The translations under genes were made by a program, and so were the position numbers. From Rhodovulum sp. (GTDB lineage: Bacteria > Pseudomonadota > Alphaproteobacteria > Rhodobacterales > Rhodobacteraceae), in NCBI GenBank assembly GCA_002706605.1, contig PALT01000024.1, positions 62,001 through 126,000 on the forward strand: a DNA stretch of 64,000 bases, written 5' to 3'. The notes under the pieces were generated by a model. The model did no database searches. It saw only the letters and a list, made by a program, of their open reading frames with translations, and was not told the origin of the DNA. Each line of letters starts with the position of its first letter. The stretch's first letter is position 1. Positions 17,235 through 25,339 of this stretch are shown here, piece by piece.

Positions 17235-18227
17235 TCAAGCGTTCACATCGACCACGACGCGCCCCTGCACCTGACCGCGCAGGATATCGGCCCCAAGGGC
17301 GGGCAGATCGTTCAGGGTCACCAGACGCTCCATCCGTTCCAGACGGCTGAGCGGTAGGTCCGACACGATCCGGTTCCATGCGGTGATGCGCGTGTCCCGC
17401 GGCTGCATCACACTGTCGATCCCCAAGAGGTTCACGCCGCGCAACAGGAAGGGAATGACCGAGGCAGGCAAATCCGCCCCACCCGCCAGACCAATCGCCG
17501 CGACCGAGGCCCCGTATTTCATCTGCCCCAAGACGCGCGCCAACATCGCGCCGCCCACCGCATCGACGCATCCCGCCCATGTTTCGGTTTCCAACGGGCG
17601 CTTGACCGTTTCCGCCAGATCCTCACGCGGGACAATCCGTGTCGCGCCCAGATCGCGCAGATAGGCGTCGCTGTCGGGCCGTCCGGTGACCGCCGCAACC
17701 TCATAGCCCAGATGGGCAAGGATCGTGACCGCGACCGAGCCGACCCCGCCGGACGCGCCAGTGACCAGAACCGGCCCCTGCCCCGGTGTCATCCCGTGCG
17801 CCTCAAGCGCCTGAACGGCCAGCATCGCGGTCAGACCCGCCGTGCCCACCGTCATCGCCTGCCGCGCGCTCAGGCCTTCGGGCAGCGGGACCAGCCAATC
17901 GCCGCGCACCCGCGCCTTTTGCGCATAGCCGCCCCAATGCACCTCGCCCACGCGCCAACCGGTCAGGATCACCTTATCGCCGGGCGCGAACCGCGCATCC
18001 TCGGACGCCTCGACCGTACCCGCGAAATCAATCCCCGGCACATGGGGGTATGTGCGCACCAATCCGCCGCCCTTGGGGCTAAGGCACAGACCATCCTTGT
18101 AGTTCAGCGTGGAATAGTCCACCGCCACAACCACATCCCCCTCCGGCAGGTCGTCGACCGCGATCTGCCGGATATGCGGCGTCGCCTTGCCGTCTGCGTC
18201 CTGCTCCATCACCAATGCGTTGAACAT
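17235..18227 (-). CDS. acuI: Acrylyl-CoA reductase (NADPH), AcuI/YhdH type
   Basis: Quinone-reductase-like MDR oxidoreductase of 330 residues without zinc-ligand cysteines. AcuI reduces toxic acryloyl-CoA to propionyl-CoA; in marine roseobacters it serves DMSP breakdown and 3-hydroxypropionate use. Signatures are VDYSTLNYKDGL (~residues 38-49), PGIDFAGTVE, and the NADPH-binding TGASGGVGSVAVTILAHLGYEV. ATG 18227 is chosen because GGAGG sits directly before it and it matches the family start; the open frame extends 204 nt further without support. No DMSP gene (dmdA, ddd) is nearby, so the physiological substrate is inferred. Confidence 0.85.
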   Translation of the reverse strand: MFNALVMEQDADGKATPHIRQIAVDDLPEGDVVVAVDYSTLNYKDGLCLSPKGGGLVRTYPHVPGIDFAGTVEASEDARFAPGDKVILTGWRVGEVHWGGYAQKARVRGDWLVPLPEGLSARQAMTVGTAGLTAMLAVQALEAHGMTPGQGPVLVTGASGGVGSVAVTILAHLGYEVAAVTGRPDSDAYLRDLGATRIVPREDLAETVKRPLETETWAGCVDAVGGAMLARVLGQMKYGASVAAIGLAGGADLPASVIPFLLRGVNLLGIDSVMQPRDTRITAWNRIVSDLPLSRLERMERLVTLNDLPALGADILRGQVQGRVVVDVNA

Positions 18228-18458
18228 CTTGACCTCCCTCAGTTGTCCGCGCCCACCCTGACACGGGCCGCGCATCGCAACAACACCCCTACCCCCACGT
18301 CGCAGCGTCAAAAATCCGAACACAGATGCTTCACAAAGAGGCGAGAGCACGCCGAGGGTTGACCCGACAATCAAATCCCTCTTGCCGGTTGAACACGCCT
18401 CTACTAGCGTCTTTTCAACCACACCGCCCACTCACGGGCCCAACCAATAGGGACAGTC

Positions 18459-19505
18459 ATGAACCCCACCAAAAAACTGCTTGTTTCCGTGGCCGCCGCC
18501 GCACTGGCAACCACCGCCCATGCGGCGGACAGCGACCTTCTGGTCTTTGACTATTCCGGGTTCGAAGATCCCGCCTTCCACGCCGATTACGTCGCCAAAC
18601 ACGGCGACAGCCCCGAGTTCGCCTTCTTCGGCGACGAAGAAGAAGCGTTCCAGAAACTGCGCTCGGGCTTTAAAACCGACGTCAGCCACGTTTGCGCCGG
18701 TTCGGTCAAGAAATGGGTCGACAGCGGCATTCTGGAACCGTGGGACAGCTCGAAAATCGACGCCTTTGCAACCCTGAACGCCGATCTGGTGGGTCAGGAC
18801 ATTCTGGCCGGCAACGAAGAGCTCTACTTTGTGCCGACCGATTTCGGCTCGACCGCCATCGCCTATAACGCCGATGAGGTCCCCGCCGAGGATGTCGCCA
18901 CCCTGAACGTCTTTACCAACCCCGCATATGCGGGCCGCGTGACCCTGCCCGATAACGTCGATGACGCCTATGCGCTGGCCTATCTGGCGACGGGCACCAC
19001 CAACTGGACCGACGCAACGGATGAACAGTTCAAGGCCGCTTCGGACTGGCTGCGCGCCGTACATCCGAACCTGCGCACCTACTGGGTCGATCCCGGTGAA
19101 CTGGCGCAACTTCTGGCCACTGGCGAGGTTCTGGTCAGCTGGGCGTGGAACGAAACCCTGCCCACCATGGTCGAACAGGACTTCCCGATCGGCTTTGCCC
19201 GCGAACCCGAGGAAGGCTCGTCGCTGTGGCTCTGCGGCTATGTGAACCTCAAGGACGCCCCCGGCTCCGAGGATAAGGCATACGACTTCCTGAACGCGAT
19301 GCTGGCCCCGAACTCGACCGTCGCCCTGATGGACGCGGGCTACGGTCAGGCCAACGACGCTGGCATGGAGGCGCTTGGCCTTGATGCACAGATCGCCGTC
19401 GGTCTCGGCCCCATCGACGCCCCCGTTCTGGCCCAGCTGCCGATCTCGGGTGAACAGCGTGAACGTCAGGCCGCCGAATTCGAAAAGATCAAGGCCGGCT
19501 TCTAA
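18459..19505 (+). CDS. ABC transporter substrate-binding protein, polyamine (PotD/PotF) type
   Basis: Periplasmic binding protein of 348 residues with a signal peptide ending at AHA-AD (~residue 22). After it comes a PotD-like layout: LLVFDYSGFEDPAF, the CAGSVKKWVDSGIL segment, FVPTDFGSTAIAYN and a C-terminal NLKDAPGSEDKAYDFLNAML lid helix. Spermidine/putrescine binding is the usual role of this family, but related proteins bind other cationic or amino-acid-like ligands. No permease or ATPase gene lies on either side, and a strong terminator follows, so it is a monocistronic orphan that must pair with components encoded elsewhere. Confidence 0.85.
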   Translation: MNPTKKLLVSVAAAALATTAHAADSDLLVFDYSGFEDPAFHADYVAKHGDSPEFAFFGDEEEAFQKLRSGFKTDVSHVCAGSVKKWVDSGILEPWDSSKIDAFATLNADLVGQDILAGNEELYFVPTDFGSTAIAYNADEVPAEDVATLNVFTNPAYAGRVTLPDNVDDAYALAYLATGTTNWTDATDEQFKAASDWLRAVHPNLRTYWVDPGELAQLLATGEVLVSWAWNETLPTMVEQDFPIGFAREPEEGSSLWLCGYVNLKDAPGSEDKAYDFLNAMLAPNSTVALMDAGYGQANDAGMEALGLDAQIAVGLGPIDAPVLAQLPISGEQRERQAAEFEKIKAGF

Positions 19506-19532
19506 TCGCCTGACCCTACACTAAAAAACCGA

Positions 19533-19565
19533 AAACGCCGCCCTCAAACGGGGCGGCGTTTTTCA
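19533..19565 (+). terminator. Rho-independent terminator of the binding-protein gene
   Basis: Perfect 12-bp stem AAAACGCCGCCC / GGGCGGCGTTTT with a 7-nt loop, ending in a T run, 28 nt after the stop codon at 19505. Confidence 0.92.
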
Positions 19566-19624
19566 TGTCCGAACCTCATCACATGTCCCAACCTGAGACC
19601 GCCGCGCCTGCGGCGGGCGAGGTA

Positions 19625-19648
19625 TAAAAATGGCCCGCATCGCGGGCC
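19625..19648 (-). terminator. Terminator of the scpA-scpB operon
   Basis: On the minus strand GGCCCGC-GAT-GCGGGCC is followed by ATTTTTAT, ten bases after the stop of the small basic gene. A short but strong GC stem with a U tract. Confidence 0.75.
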
Positions 19649-19657
19649 GCCTTTAGG

Positions 19658-19885
19658 TCAGAACTTGCCCATCCGGCGCAAGGCGCGTTGGGCTTGGCGC
19701 GCGCGTTTGGCGGTTTGTTTCATCTGTTTGTTCGACCGCTGCGCCGCTTGGCGTTCTTCGGGCGTCATGTCCTCGGGGCGCTTGCCCTTGCGCGACGCCA
19801 TATCGATGCCCTTGTTCAAGCCCTTGCTGACGAACATGTTGATCGCCTTGCGCATGATCATATTGATCAGCCTATTGGTGTTCAT
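19658..19885 (-). CDS. Small basic protein of unknown function, downstream of scpB
   Basis: Protein of 75 residues, strongly basic (many Arg/Lys), with an amphipathic N-terminal helix (RLINMIMRKAINMFVSKGLN) and a C-terminal helix rich in Lys/Arg/Gln (QMKQTAKRARQAQRALRRMG). ATG 19885 follows AGGAGCG and overlaps the end of scpB, so it is translated as the last gene of the operon. I do not recognise a domain; the charge pattern could suit nucleic-acid or membrane-surface binding, which is speculation. Confidence 0.6.
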   Translation of the reverse strand: MNTNRLINMIMRKAINMFVSKGLNKGIDMASRKGKRPEDMTPEERQAAQRSNKQMKQTAKRARQAQRALRRMGKF

Positions 19886-19895
19886 TCGCCCGCTC

Positions 19896-20579
19896 CTATG
19901 CGTCGTCTTCAAACATATCGACCTGATCGTCGCCGGTCGCATCTTCATCGTCCTGCGGCCCGTCCAGCCCTGGCGTCACGCGGTTTTCCAACAATCCGGC
20001 GGCGCGCAACTCTTTCAGACCCGGCAGGTCCCGCGCGCTCTCCAGACCGAAATGATCCAGAAACGCCTGCGTCACCACAAACGTCACCGGTCGCCCCGGG
20101 GTCATGCGCCGCCGCCCGAACCGGATCCACTCCAGTTCCAGCAACTGATCAATCGTCCCCCGACTGACCGACACGCCACGGATTTCCTCAATCTCGGCCC
20201 GCGTCACAGGTTGATGATAGGCAATGATGGCCAGTGTTTCGATAGCCGCACGGGAAAGTTTCCGTGTTTCAACGGTTTCTTTCTGCATCAGAAACGCCAG
20301 ATCGGGCGCGGTACGCATCGCCCAGCCCTCGCCGACCTTGACCACCCGCACGCCGCGCCCCTCATAGCGGCGGCGCAACAGATCCAACGCCGCCCCCGCG
20401 TCACAGCCATGCGGCATCCGCCCGTTCAACTCGCCCACCCCGACAGGTTCGGCCGAGGCAAACAGGATCGCCTCAACCATGCGCTCCTGCTCGGCCAATG
20501 GCGGGGCCTCGAACAGGGACTGTTCGCTGTCCTCAGGCGCGTTTACGGCGTTGTCCTGATCGCTGTCTGTGTCGCTCAT
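19896..20579 (-). CDS. scpB: Segregation and condensation protein B
   Basis: Kleisin-associated winged-helix (kite) subunit of the SMC-ScpA-ScpB condensin, 227 residues. It opens with an acidic tail, then the first winged helix (MVEAILFASAEPVGVGEL) and the second around TLAIIAYHQPVTRAEIEEIRGV, the most conserved ScpB segment, followed by FVVTQAFLDHFGLESARDLPGL. The acidic C-terminal tail is common in alphaproteobacteria. It overlaps scpA by 4 nt (ATGA), so the two subunits are translationally coupled. It acts on the nucleoid in chromosome compaction and segregation. Confidence 0.92.
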   Translation of the reverse strand: MSDTDSDQDNAVNAPEDSEQSLFEAPPLAEQERMVEAILFASAEPVGVGELNGRMPHGCDAGAALDLLRRRYEGRGVRVVKVGEGWAMRTAPDLAFLMQKETVETRKLSRAAIETLAIIAYHQPVTRAEIEEIRGVSVSRGTIDQLLELEWIRFGRRRMTPGRPVTFVVTQAFLDHFGLESARDLPGLKELRAAGLLENRVTPGLDGPQDDEDATGDDQVDMFEDDA

Positions 20580-21373
20580 GCCTTGCCATCCGCTTTCTTA
20601 CGTATCTCGATCGGGGCGAATGTTTCGCCCTGCCGGATTTCGATTTGCCCCTGTTTCACCATCTCCAGAGACGCGGCAAAGGTCGCCGCCGTAGCGCTGC
20701 GCCGCTTGGCCGGATCCACCTCCCAGCCCTCGGGCAGATAGCTCGACAGGCTGGTCCAAGTGCCCGCAAAATGGATCAGACCCCGCATCCGGTCCAGCGC
20801 CTCTTCCATGGTAAAGACCGATTCACGGTCCAGAACAAAGGGCCGGAAATCATCCTTGGTGCGCGTGCGCGCATAGGCCTGCATCAGGTCCAACAGGGTC
20901 GCCGTATAGGTCACGCGCCGCACGCGCTCGACCCCTTCGGGCACGCCACGGGCGAAGAAATCCCGCCCCAACTGGTCCCGCGCCATCAATTGCGCGGCGG
21001 CGTCGCGCATCGCCTGCAGGCGCTGCAACTGAAACGCCAGATGCGCGGCAAGCTCTTCACCGCTGGGCCCCTCATCGGCGGGATCGGGCGGCAGCAACAG
21101 GCGCGATTTCAGAAACGCCAACCACGCCGCCATCACCAGATAATCCGCCGCCAGTTCAAGGCGCAATTCCTTGGCGCGTTCGACAAAGACCAGATATTGC
21201 TGGGCCAGTTTCAGGATGGAAATCTTAAGCAGATCAACCTTTTGCGTCCGCGACAGGGTTAGCAAAAGGTCCAAAGGCCCCTCGAACCCCTCGACGTCAA
21301 CGATCAGGGCCTCGGCGGCCAGACGTTCCTGCACATCAAGGTGCAGGTCGCTGAATTCCTCTTGCTCAGCCAT
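20576..21373 (-). CDS. scpA: Segregation and condensation protein A
   Basis: Kleisin subunit bridging SMC heads, 265 residues. The diagnostic N-terminal motif FEGPLDLLLTLSRTQKVDLLKISI is present at ~residues 29-52, followed by LAADYLVMAAWLAFLKSRLLLP. A C-terminal winged-helix region (KQGQIEIRQGETFAPIEIR) would contact the SMC cap. The start overlaps the nagZ stop by 8 nt. Confidence 0.93.
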   Translation of the reverse strand: MAEQEEFSDLHLDVQERLAAEALIVDVEGFEGPLDLLLTLSRTQKVDLLKISILKLAQQYLVFVERAKELRLELAADYLVMAAWLAFLKSRLLLPPDPADEGPSGEELAAHLAFQLQRLQAMRDAAAQLMARDQLGRDFFARGVPEGVERVRRVTYTATLLDLMQAYARTRTKDDFRPFVLDRESVFTMEEALDRMRGLIHFAGTWTSLSSYLPEGWEVDPAKRRSATAATFAASLEMVKQGQIEIRQGETFAPIEIRKKADGKA

Positions 21374-22385
21374 CCCCGGACAGGCCCGCGATCAGGGCCT
21401 CCCACTGGGCGCTGAGGGCGTCCAGATCGCCCGCCGCATCCTCGGCGCGCATCGCGATGACACGGGCCGCGCGGGCATGGGCGGCGGCGATCATGGGACC
21501 GGCGGCCTCGGCCACCTCTTCCATCTCGGCCATGTCGCCATTGCAATGCAACACCACGTCACAACCCGCCGCTATGGCGGCATGGCTGCGGCTGTGGATC
21601 GTGCCGCTGAGGGCCTGCATCGAGATATCGTCGGACATCAACAGGCCATTGAACCCAAGGTCACTGCGCATAAGGTCGATCATGCGGGGCGAAACCGTCG
21701 CGCACAAGTCCGGATCGATCGCCGAATAAACCACATGCGCGGTCATCCCCATCGGGATATCGGCCAATTGCGCAAAAGGCGCGAAATCGGTGGCGCGCAG
21801 GATGTCCTCGGCCAGATCGACGCGGGGCAGTTCCAGATGGCTGTCCGCCGTGGCCGCGCCATGGCCCGGGATATGTTTCAGAACCGGCAGAACCCCACCG
21901 GCCAGCAACCCGTCCGACACCGCGCGGCCCAAGTCGCCCACCCGTGCGGGCGTATCCCCGTAACAGCGGTTCAGCAGGATGTCATGCGTGTCGGGGCGCA
22001 TCACATCGGCGCAGGGCGCACAGTTTCCGTCGATCCCCAACGCGCGCAGTTCCGCAGCAATGATCCGGTACCGCAGATGGAACACCTCGGACGCACGATC
22101 ACCGGCGCGGGCGGCCTCATCCAGCGGGGGCAACCAGTCGCGCGCCAGCGGCGGGCGCAGACGGGCAACGCGCCCGCCCTCTTGGTCGATCAGGATCGGC
22201 GCGTTCCACCCGACGCTTTCCCGCAGGTCGGAACACAGCGCGCGGATTTGATCGGGCGTGTCGATGTTGCGGGCAAACAGGATAAAGGCGAACGGCTGGG
22301 TCCGCGCGAAAAACGCGCGCTCCTCAGGCAACAGGATCGTGCCCGCGCAACCGGCAATAAACGCGCCAAGAGTTGCGGGGATCAT
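21366..22385 (-). CDS. nagZ: Beta-N-acetylhexosaminidase (GH3), cell-wall recycling
   Basis: Cytoplasmic glycoside hydrolase family 3 enzyme of 339 residues that removes GlcNAc from anhydromuropeptides. Diagnostic motifs: LIDQEGGRVARL, KHIPGHGAATADSHLELP (the flexible loop with the catalytic His/Asp dyad) and LLMSDDISM with the nucleophile Asp. ATG 22385 is selected because it forms an ATGA overlap with the upstream SPOR gene; an in-frame ATG lies 21 nt earlier. It functionally matches anmK at 42787-43908, both feeding peptidoglycan recycling. Confidence 0.92.
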   Translation of the reverse strand: MIPATLGAFIAGCAGTILLPEERAFFARTQPFAFILFARNIDTPDQIRALCSDLRESVGWNAPILIDQEGGRVARLRPPLARDWLPPLDEAARAGDRASEVFHLRYRIIAAELRALGIDGNCAPCADVMRPDTHDILLNRCYGDTPARVGDLGRAVSDGLLAGGVLPVLKHIPGHGAATADSHLELPRVDLAEDILRATDFAPFAQLADIPMGMTAHVVYSAIDPDLCATVSPRMIDLMRSDLGFNGLLMSDDISMQALSGTIHSRSHAAIAAGCDVVLHCNGDMAEMEEVAEAAGPMIAAAHARAARVIAMRAEDAAGDLDALSAQWEALIAGLSGDG

Positions 22386-23443
22386 CGCGCCACCGCCGGA
22401 ATGCAATCCGCGTTCTCCGCCGTCAGAGCGGCACAGAACCGGCGCGCATCCGACAGGTCGTCAAAGCCAATGGCGCGCAGGCGATAGAAGGTCCGACCGC
22501 CCTGCACCGCCGATTGGACGACGCGGGATTTACCGGCCATGAAACTGTCAAACCGCCCCGACAGGCGCTGCCATTCGGCGCGGGCGACCTCGGCGCTGTC
22601 GAATGCGCCAAGTTGCACCATCGCGGTGCCGACGGGCACGGCGGCGGGATCGACCTCGGACACGGGCGCGGTGGCGGGGTCCAGCGCGGCCAATTGCGTG
22701 CCACTGGACGAGACATTCGCCAGCTCCAGAGCAACGGGGCGCGGACGCGGGCGCAGGGACCGCGCCAGACCATCATCGGTGCTTGCGGCGGCCTGTTCGC
22801 CAAGCGGCGGCTCGGTGAACGGGGCCTCGTCGCGTGTGACTTCCTCAACCAAGGCCAGCGCGGCGGCGACGGCGGCATCGGTGCCGGTCAGGGTCGCGGG
22901 ATCGGGCACGCCTTCGGGCACGACCAGAGCGGGGGCCTCGGCCACCTCTTCGGTTTCCGCCTCCACCTCAGGTTCGGCGGTGAGGCTGGCCAGACTGCTG
23001 CGGGGTTCCAGGTCGGGCTGCGGTTTATCCTCGGGGGCCAGATCGACGGGCTTGGGCGCCAGCAACAGCTGATCGGCGGGCGGCGCGGCACTGCCCTCGG
23101 CGGCGACTTGGTTCACGGACAGACCTTGGTGATCGGCCTGACGGCCACCGGGATCATCGGGGGTGACGCGCGCGGGACCTTCCATCGCCTGAATGACGGG
23201 CACGCCACTGACATCGCGCACGGCCAATTGATAGCCCCAGACGCCCAGACCCACCACCAGACCAAGGGACACAACCGCCCCCGTCCAGTTCATAAACGTG
23301 GTCAGCGCACCGGGACCACGCGGCGCGTCTTCATAGCCATAGTCATAGCCATCTTCGTCTTCGGAATAGTCATCGTCATACGCATCCGACGCCTGATAGT
23401 CATACTCATCGTCGTCGTAATCGAAATCGTCGACACCCGCCAT
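22382..23443 (-). CDS. SPOR-domain membrane protein
   Basis: Bitopic protein of 353 residues. The N-terminal ~48 residues are extremely acidic and tyrosine-rich (repeats of DDDEYDY/EDEDGYDYG type); one transmembrane helix (WTGAVVSLGLVVGLGVWGY) follows at ~62-80. A long Pro/Ala/Glu-rich periplasmic linker leads to a C-terminal SPOR domain from ~275 (MVQLGAFDSAEVARAEW to the end). SPOR domains bind denuded glycan strands at division septa, so a role in cell division or wall remodelling is likely. Coupled to nagZ by a 4-nt overlap and preceded by argS, 87 nt upstream. Confidence 0.87.
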   Translation of the reverse strand: MAGVDDFDYDDDEYDYQASDAYDDDYSEDEDGYDYGYEDAPRGPGALTTFMNWTGAVVSLGLVVGLGVWGYQLAVRDVSGVPVIQAMEGPARVTPDDPGGRQADHQGLSVNQVAAEGSAAPPADQLLLAPKPVDLAPEDKPQPDLEPRSSLASLTAEPEVEAETEEVAEAPALVVPEGVPDPATLTGTDAAVAAALALVEEVTRDEAPFTEPPLGEQAAASTDDGLARSLRPRPRPVALELANVSSSGTQLAALDPATAPVSEVDPAAVPVGTAMVQLGAFDSAEVARAEWQRLSGRFDSFMAGKSRVVQSAVQGGRTFYRLRAIGFDDLSDARRFCAALTAENADCIPAVAR

Positions 23444-23530
23444 TGTCGCCTCTTGTGCTCAAAGGGGCGTGTGCCTGTGCACCGCCCGGTCTTGCTTGCC
23501 TGCCTGTCCGGACGGTGCGCTTGGTTTGGT

Positions 23531-25276
23531 TCAGCGCATTTCTTCTGCCGGAGTTACGCCGAGAATACCAAGACCGGCGGAAATAACAACGGCTACGGCC
23601 CGCGCCAGCGCGATTTTCGCCTGAGACGTCGCCGCGTCGCCCTCTTGGATAAAGCGCAGCGACAGATCGTCGTTGCCACGGTTCCAGAGCCCGTGGAAAT
23701 CCCCCGCCAGTTCATAGAGGTAGAACGCCACGCGGTGCGGTTCATTCGTGCGGGCGGCGATTTCCACCAGACGCGGCCATTCGGCGATCTTTTTCGCGAC
23801 GGTCAGCTCCGCCTCATGGGTCAAACCCGACAGGTCCGCCGCCGACAAAGTGGCGTCATCGGCGGTGATCCCCGCCTCAGCCGCCTTGCGCAGGACCGAG
23901 CACACCCGAGCATGCGCGTATTGCACATAGAAGACGGGGTTGTCCTTGGACTGTTCCAGCGCCTTGTCGAAATCGAAGTCCAGCGGCGCGTCGTTCTTGC
24001 GCGTCAGCATCACGAAACGGGTCACATCCGCGCCCACCTGATCGACCACGTCGCGCAGGGTGATAAAGGTCCCCGCCCGCTTGGACATCTTGAACGGCTC
24101 GCCGTTTTTGAACAGGCGCACCAGTTGGATCAGTTTGACGTCCAACGGCACCTTGTTTTCCGACAAAGCGGCCACGGCGGCCTTCATCCGTTTGACATAG
24201 CCACCGTGATCGGCGCCGAACACGTCGATCAGTTGGTCAAAGCCACGGGTGACCTTGTCATAGTGATAGGCGATATCGGGCGCGAAATAGGTCCAGCCGC
24301 CGTCGGATTTCATGATCGGACGGTCCACGTCATCGCCATAGTCGGTCGATTTGAACAGGGTCTGCTCGCGCGGCTCCCAATCCTCGGGGGTTTTACCCTT
24401 GGGCGGTTCCAGCGTACCGCGATAGATCAGGCCCTTGTCGCGCAGGTCCTCAATCGCGGCCTCAATCCGACCCGTGCCATAAAGCGACTTTTCGCTAAAG
24501 AACACGTCCATTTTGACACCCAGCGCGGCCAGATCGCCACGGATCAGGTCCATCATCGCGTCGGTGGCGAATTCCCGCACCTCTTCCAGCCAGAACTGCT
24601 CGCCCTTGCCGATGAACGCGTCACCGACCTTGGCCTTCAGGGCCTCGCCGACCTCGACCAGATAGTCACCGGGATAGGTGCCTTCGGGGAATTCGACGGT
24701 TTCGCCATGCGCCTCAAGGTAACGCAGGTAGACCGAGCGCGCCAAAACGTCGACCTGTGCGCCGCCATCGTTGATGTAGTATTCGCGCGTGACGTCATAG
24801 CCCGCGAAATCCAGCAGACTGCTCAGGGCGTCGCCGAACACCGCGCCGCGCGTGTGGCCGACATGCATCGGGCCGGTCGGGTTGGCCGAGACGAATTCGA
24901 CGTTCACCTTGGTGTTCGCCCCCATGTCCGAGCGCCCGAAATCCGTGCCGGTCCCAAGGGCCGCGCGCACGATGTCCTGCCACAGACCGGGGGCCAGACG
25001 CAGGTTCAGGAACCCGGGGCCTGCGACCTCGGCACTGATGATGCGGGCATCCGCGGCCAGCTTGTCGGCCAGCGCATCGGCGATGTCGCGCGGTTTCATC
25101 TTGGCGGCCTTGGCCAAAACCATCGCCGCGTTGGTCGCCATATCGCCATGGGCCGCATCGCGCGGGGGTTCGACCGCCACGTTGTCATAGCCAAGATCCG
25201 CCGGCAGGCGGCCCTCGGCCACCAAGCCATCCAGACAATCGACGACGAGTGCACGCAGTTCGCTAAACAGGTTCAT
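23531..25276 (-). CDS. argS: Arginyl-tRNA synthetase
   Basis: Class I aminoacyl-tRNA synthetase of 581 residues. The HIGH-type motif is in [20 protein letters not shown], and a KMSK motif ([13 protein letters not shown]) is present. The N-terminal additive domain specific to ArgRS (residues ~1-110) and the C-terminal DALR anticodon-binding domain ([13 protein letters not shown] onward) are both intact. Confidence 0.95.
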   Translation of the reverse strand: MNLFSELRALVVDCLDGLVAEGRLPADLGYDNVAVEPPRDAAHGDMATNAAMVLAKAAKMKPRDIADALADKLAADARIISAEVAGPGFLNLRLAPGLWQDIVRAALGTGTDFGRSDMGANTKVNVEFVSANPTGPMHVGHTRGAVFGDALSSLLDFAGYDVTREYYINDGGAQVDVLARSVYLRYLEAHGETVEFPEGTYPGDYLVEVGEALKAKVGDAFIGKGEQFWLEEVREFATDAMMDLIRGDLAALGVKMDVFFSEKSLYGTGRIEAAIEDLRDKGLIYRGTLEPPKGKTPEDWEPREQTLFKSTDYGDDVDRPIMKSDGGWTYFAPDIAYHYDKVTRGFDQLIDVFGADHGGYVKRMKAAVAALSENKVPLDVKLIQLVRLFKNGEPFKMSKRAGTFITLRDVVDQVGADVTRFVMLTRKNDAPLDFDFDKALEQSKDNPVFYVQYAHARVCSVLRKAAEAGITADDATLSAADLSGLTHEAELTVAKKIAEWPRLVEIAARTNEPHRVAFYLYELAGDFHGLWNRGNDDLSLRFIQEGDAATSQAKIALARAVAVVISAGLGILGVTPAEEMR

Positions 25277-25339
25277 AGCAGGCCCTTTGTTTCTTTGCCG
25301 TGGGGTTTACCACGGGTACGGGCCGCGTCAATGCGCCGT

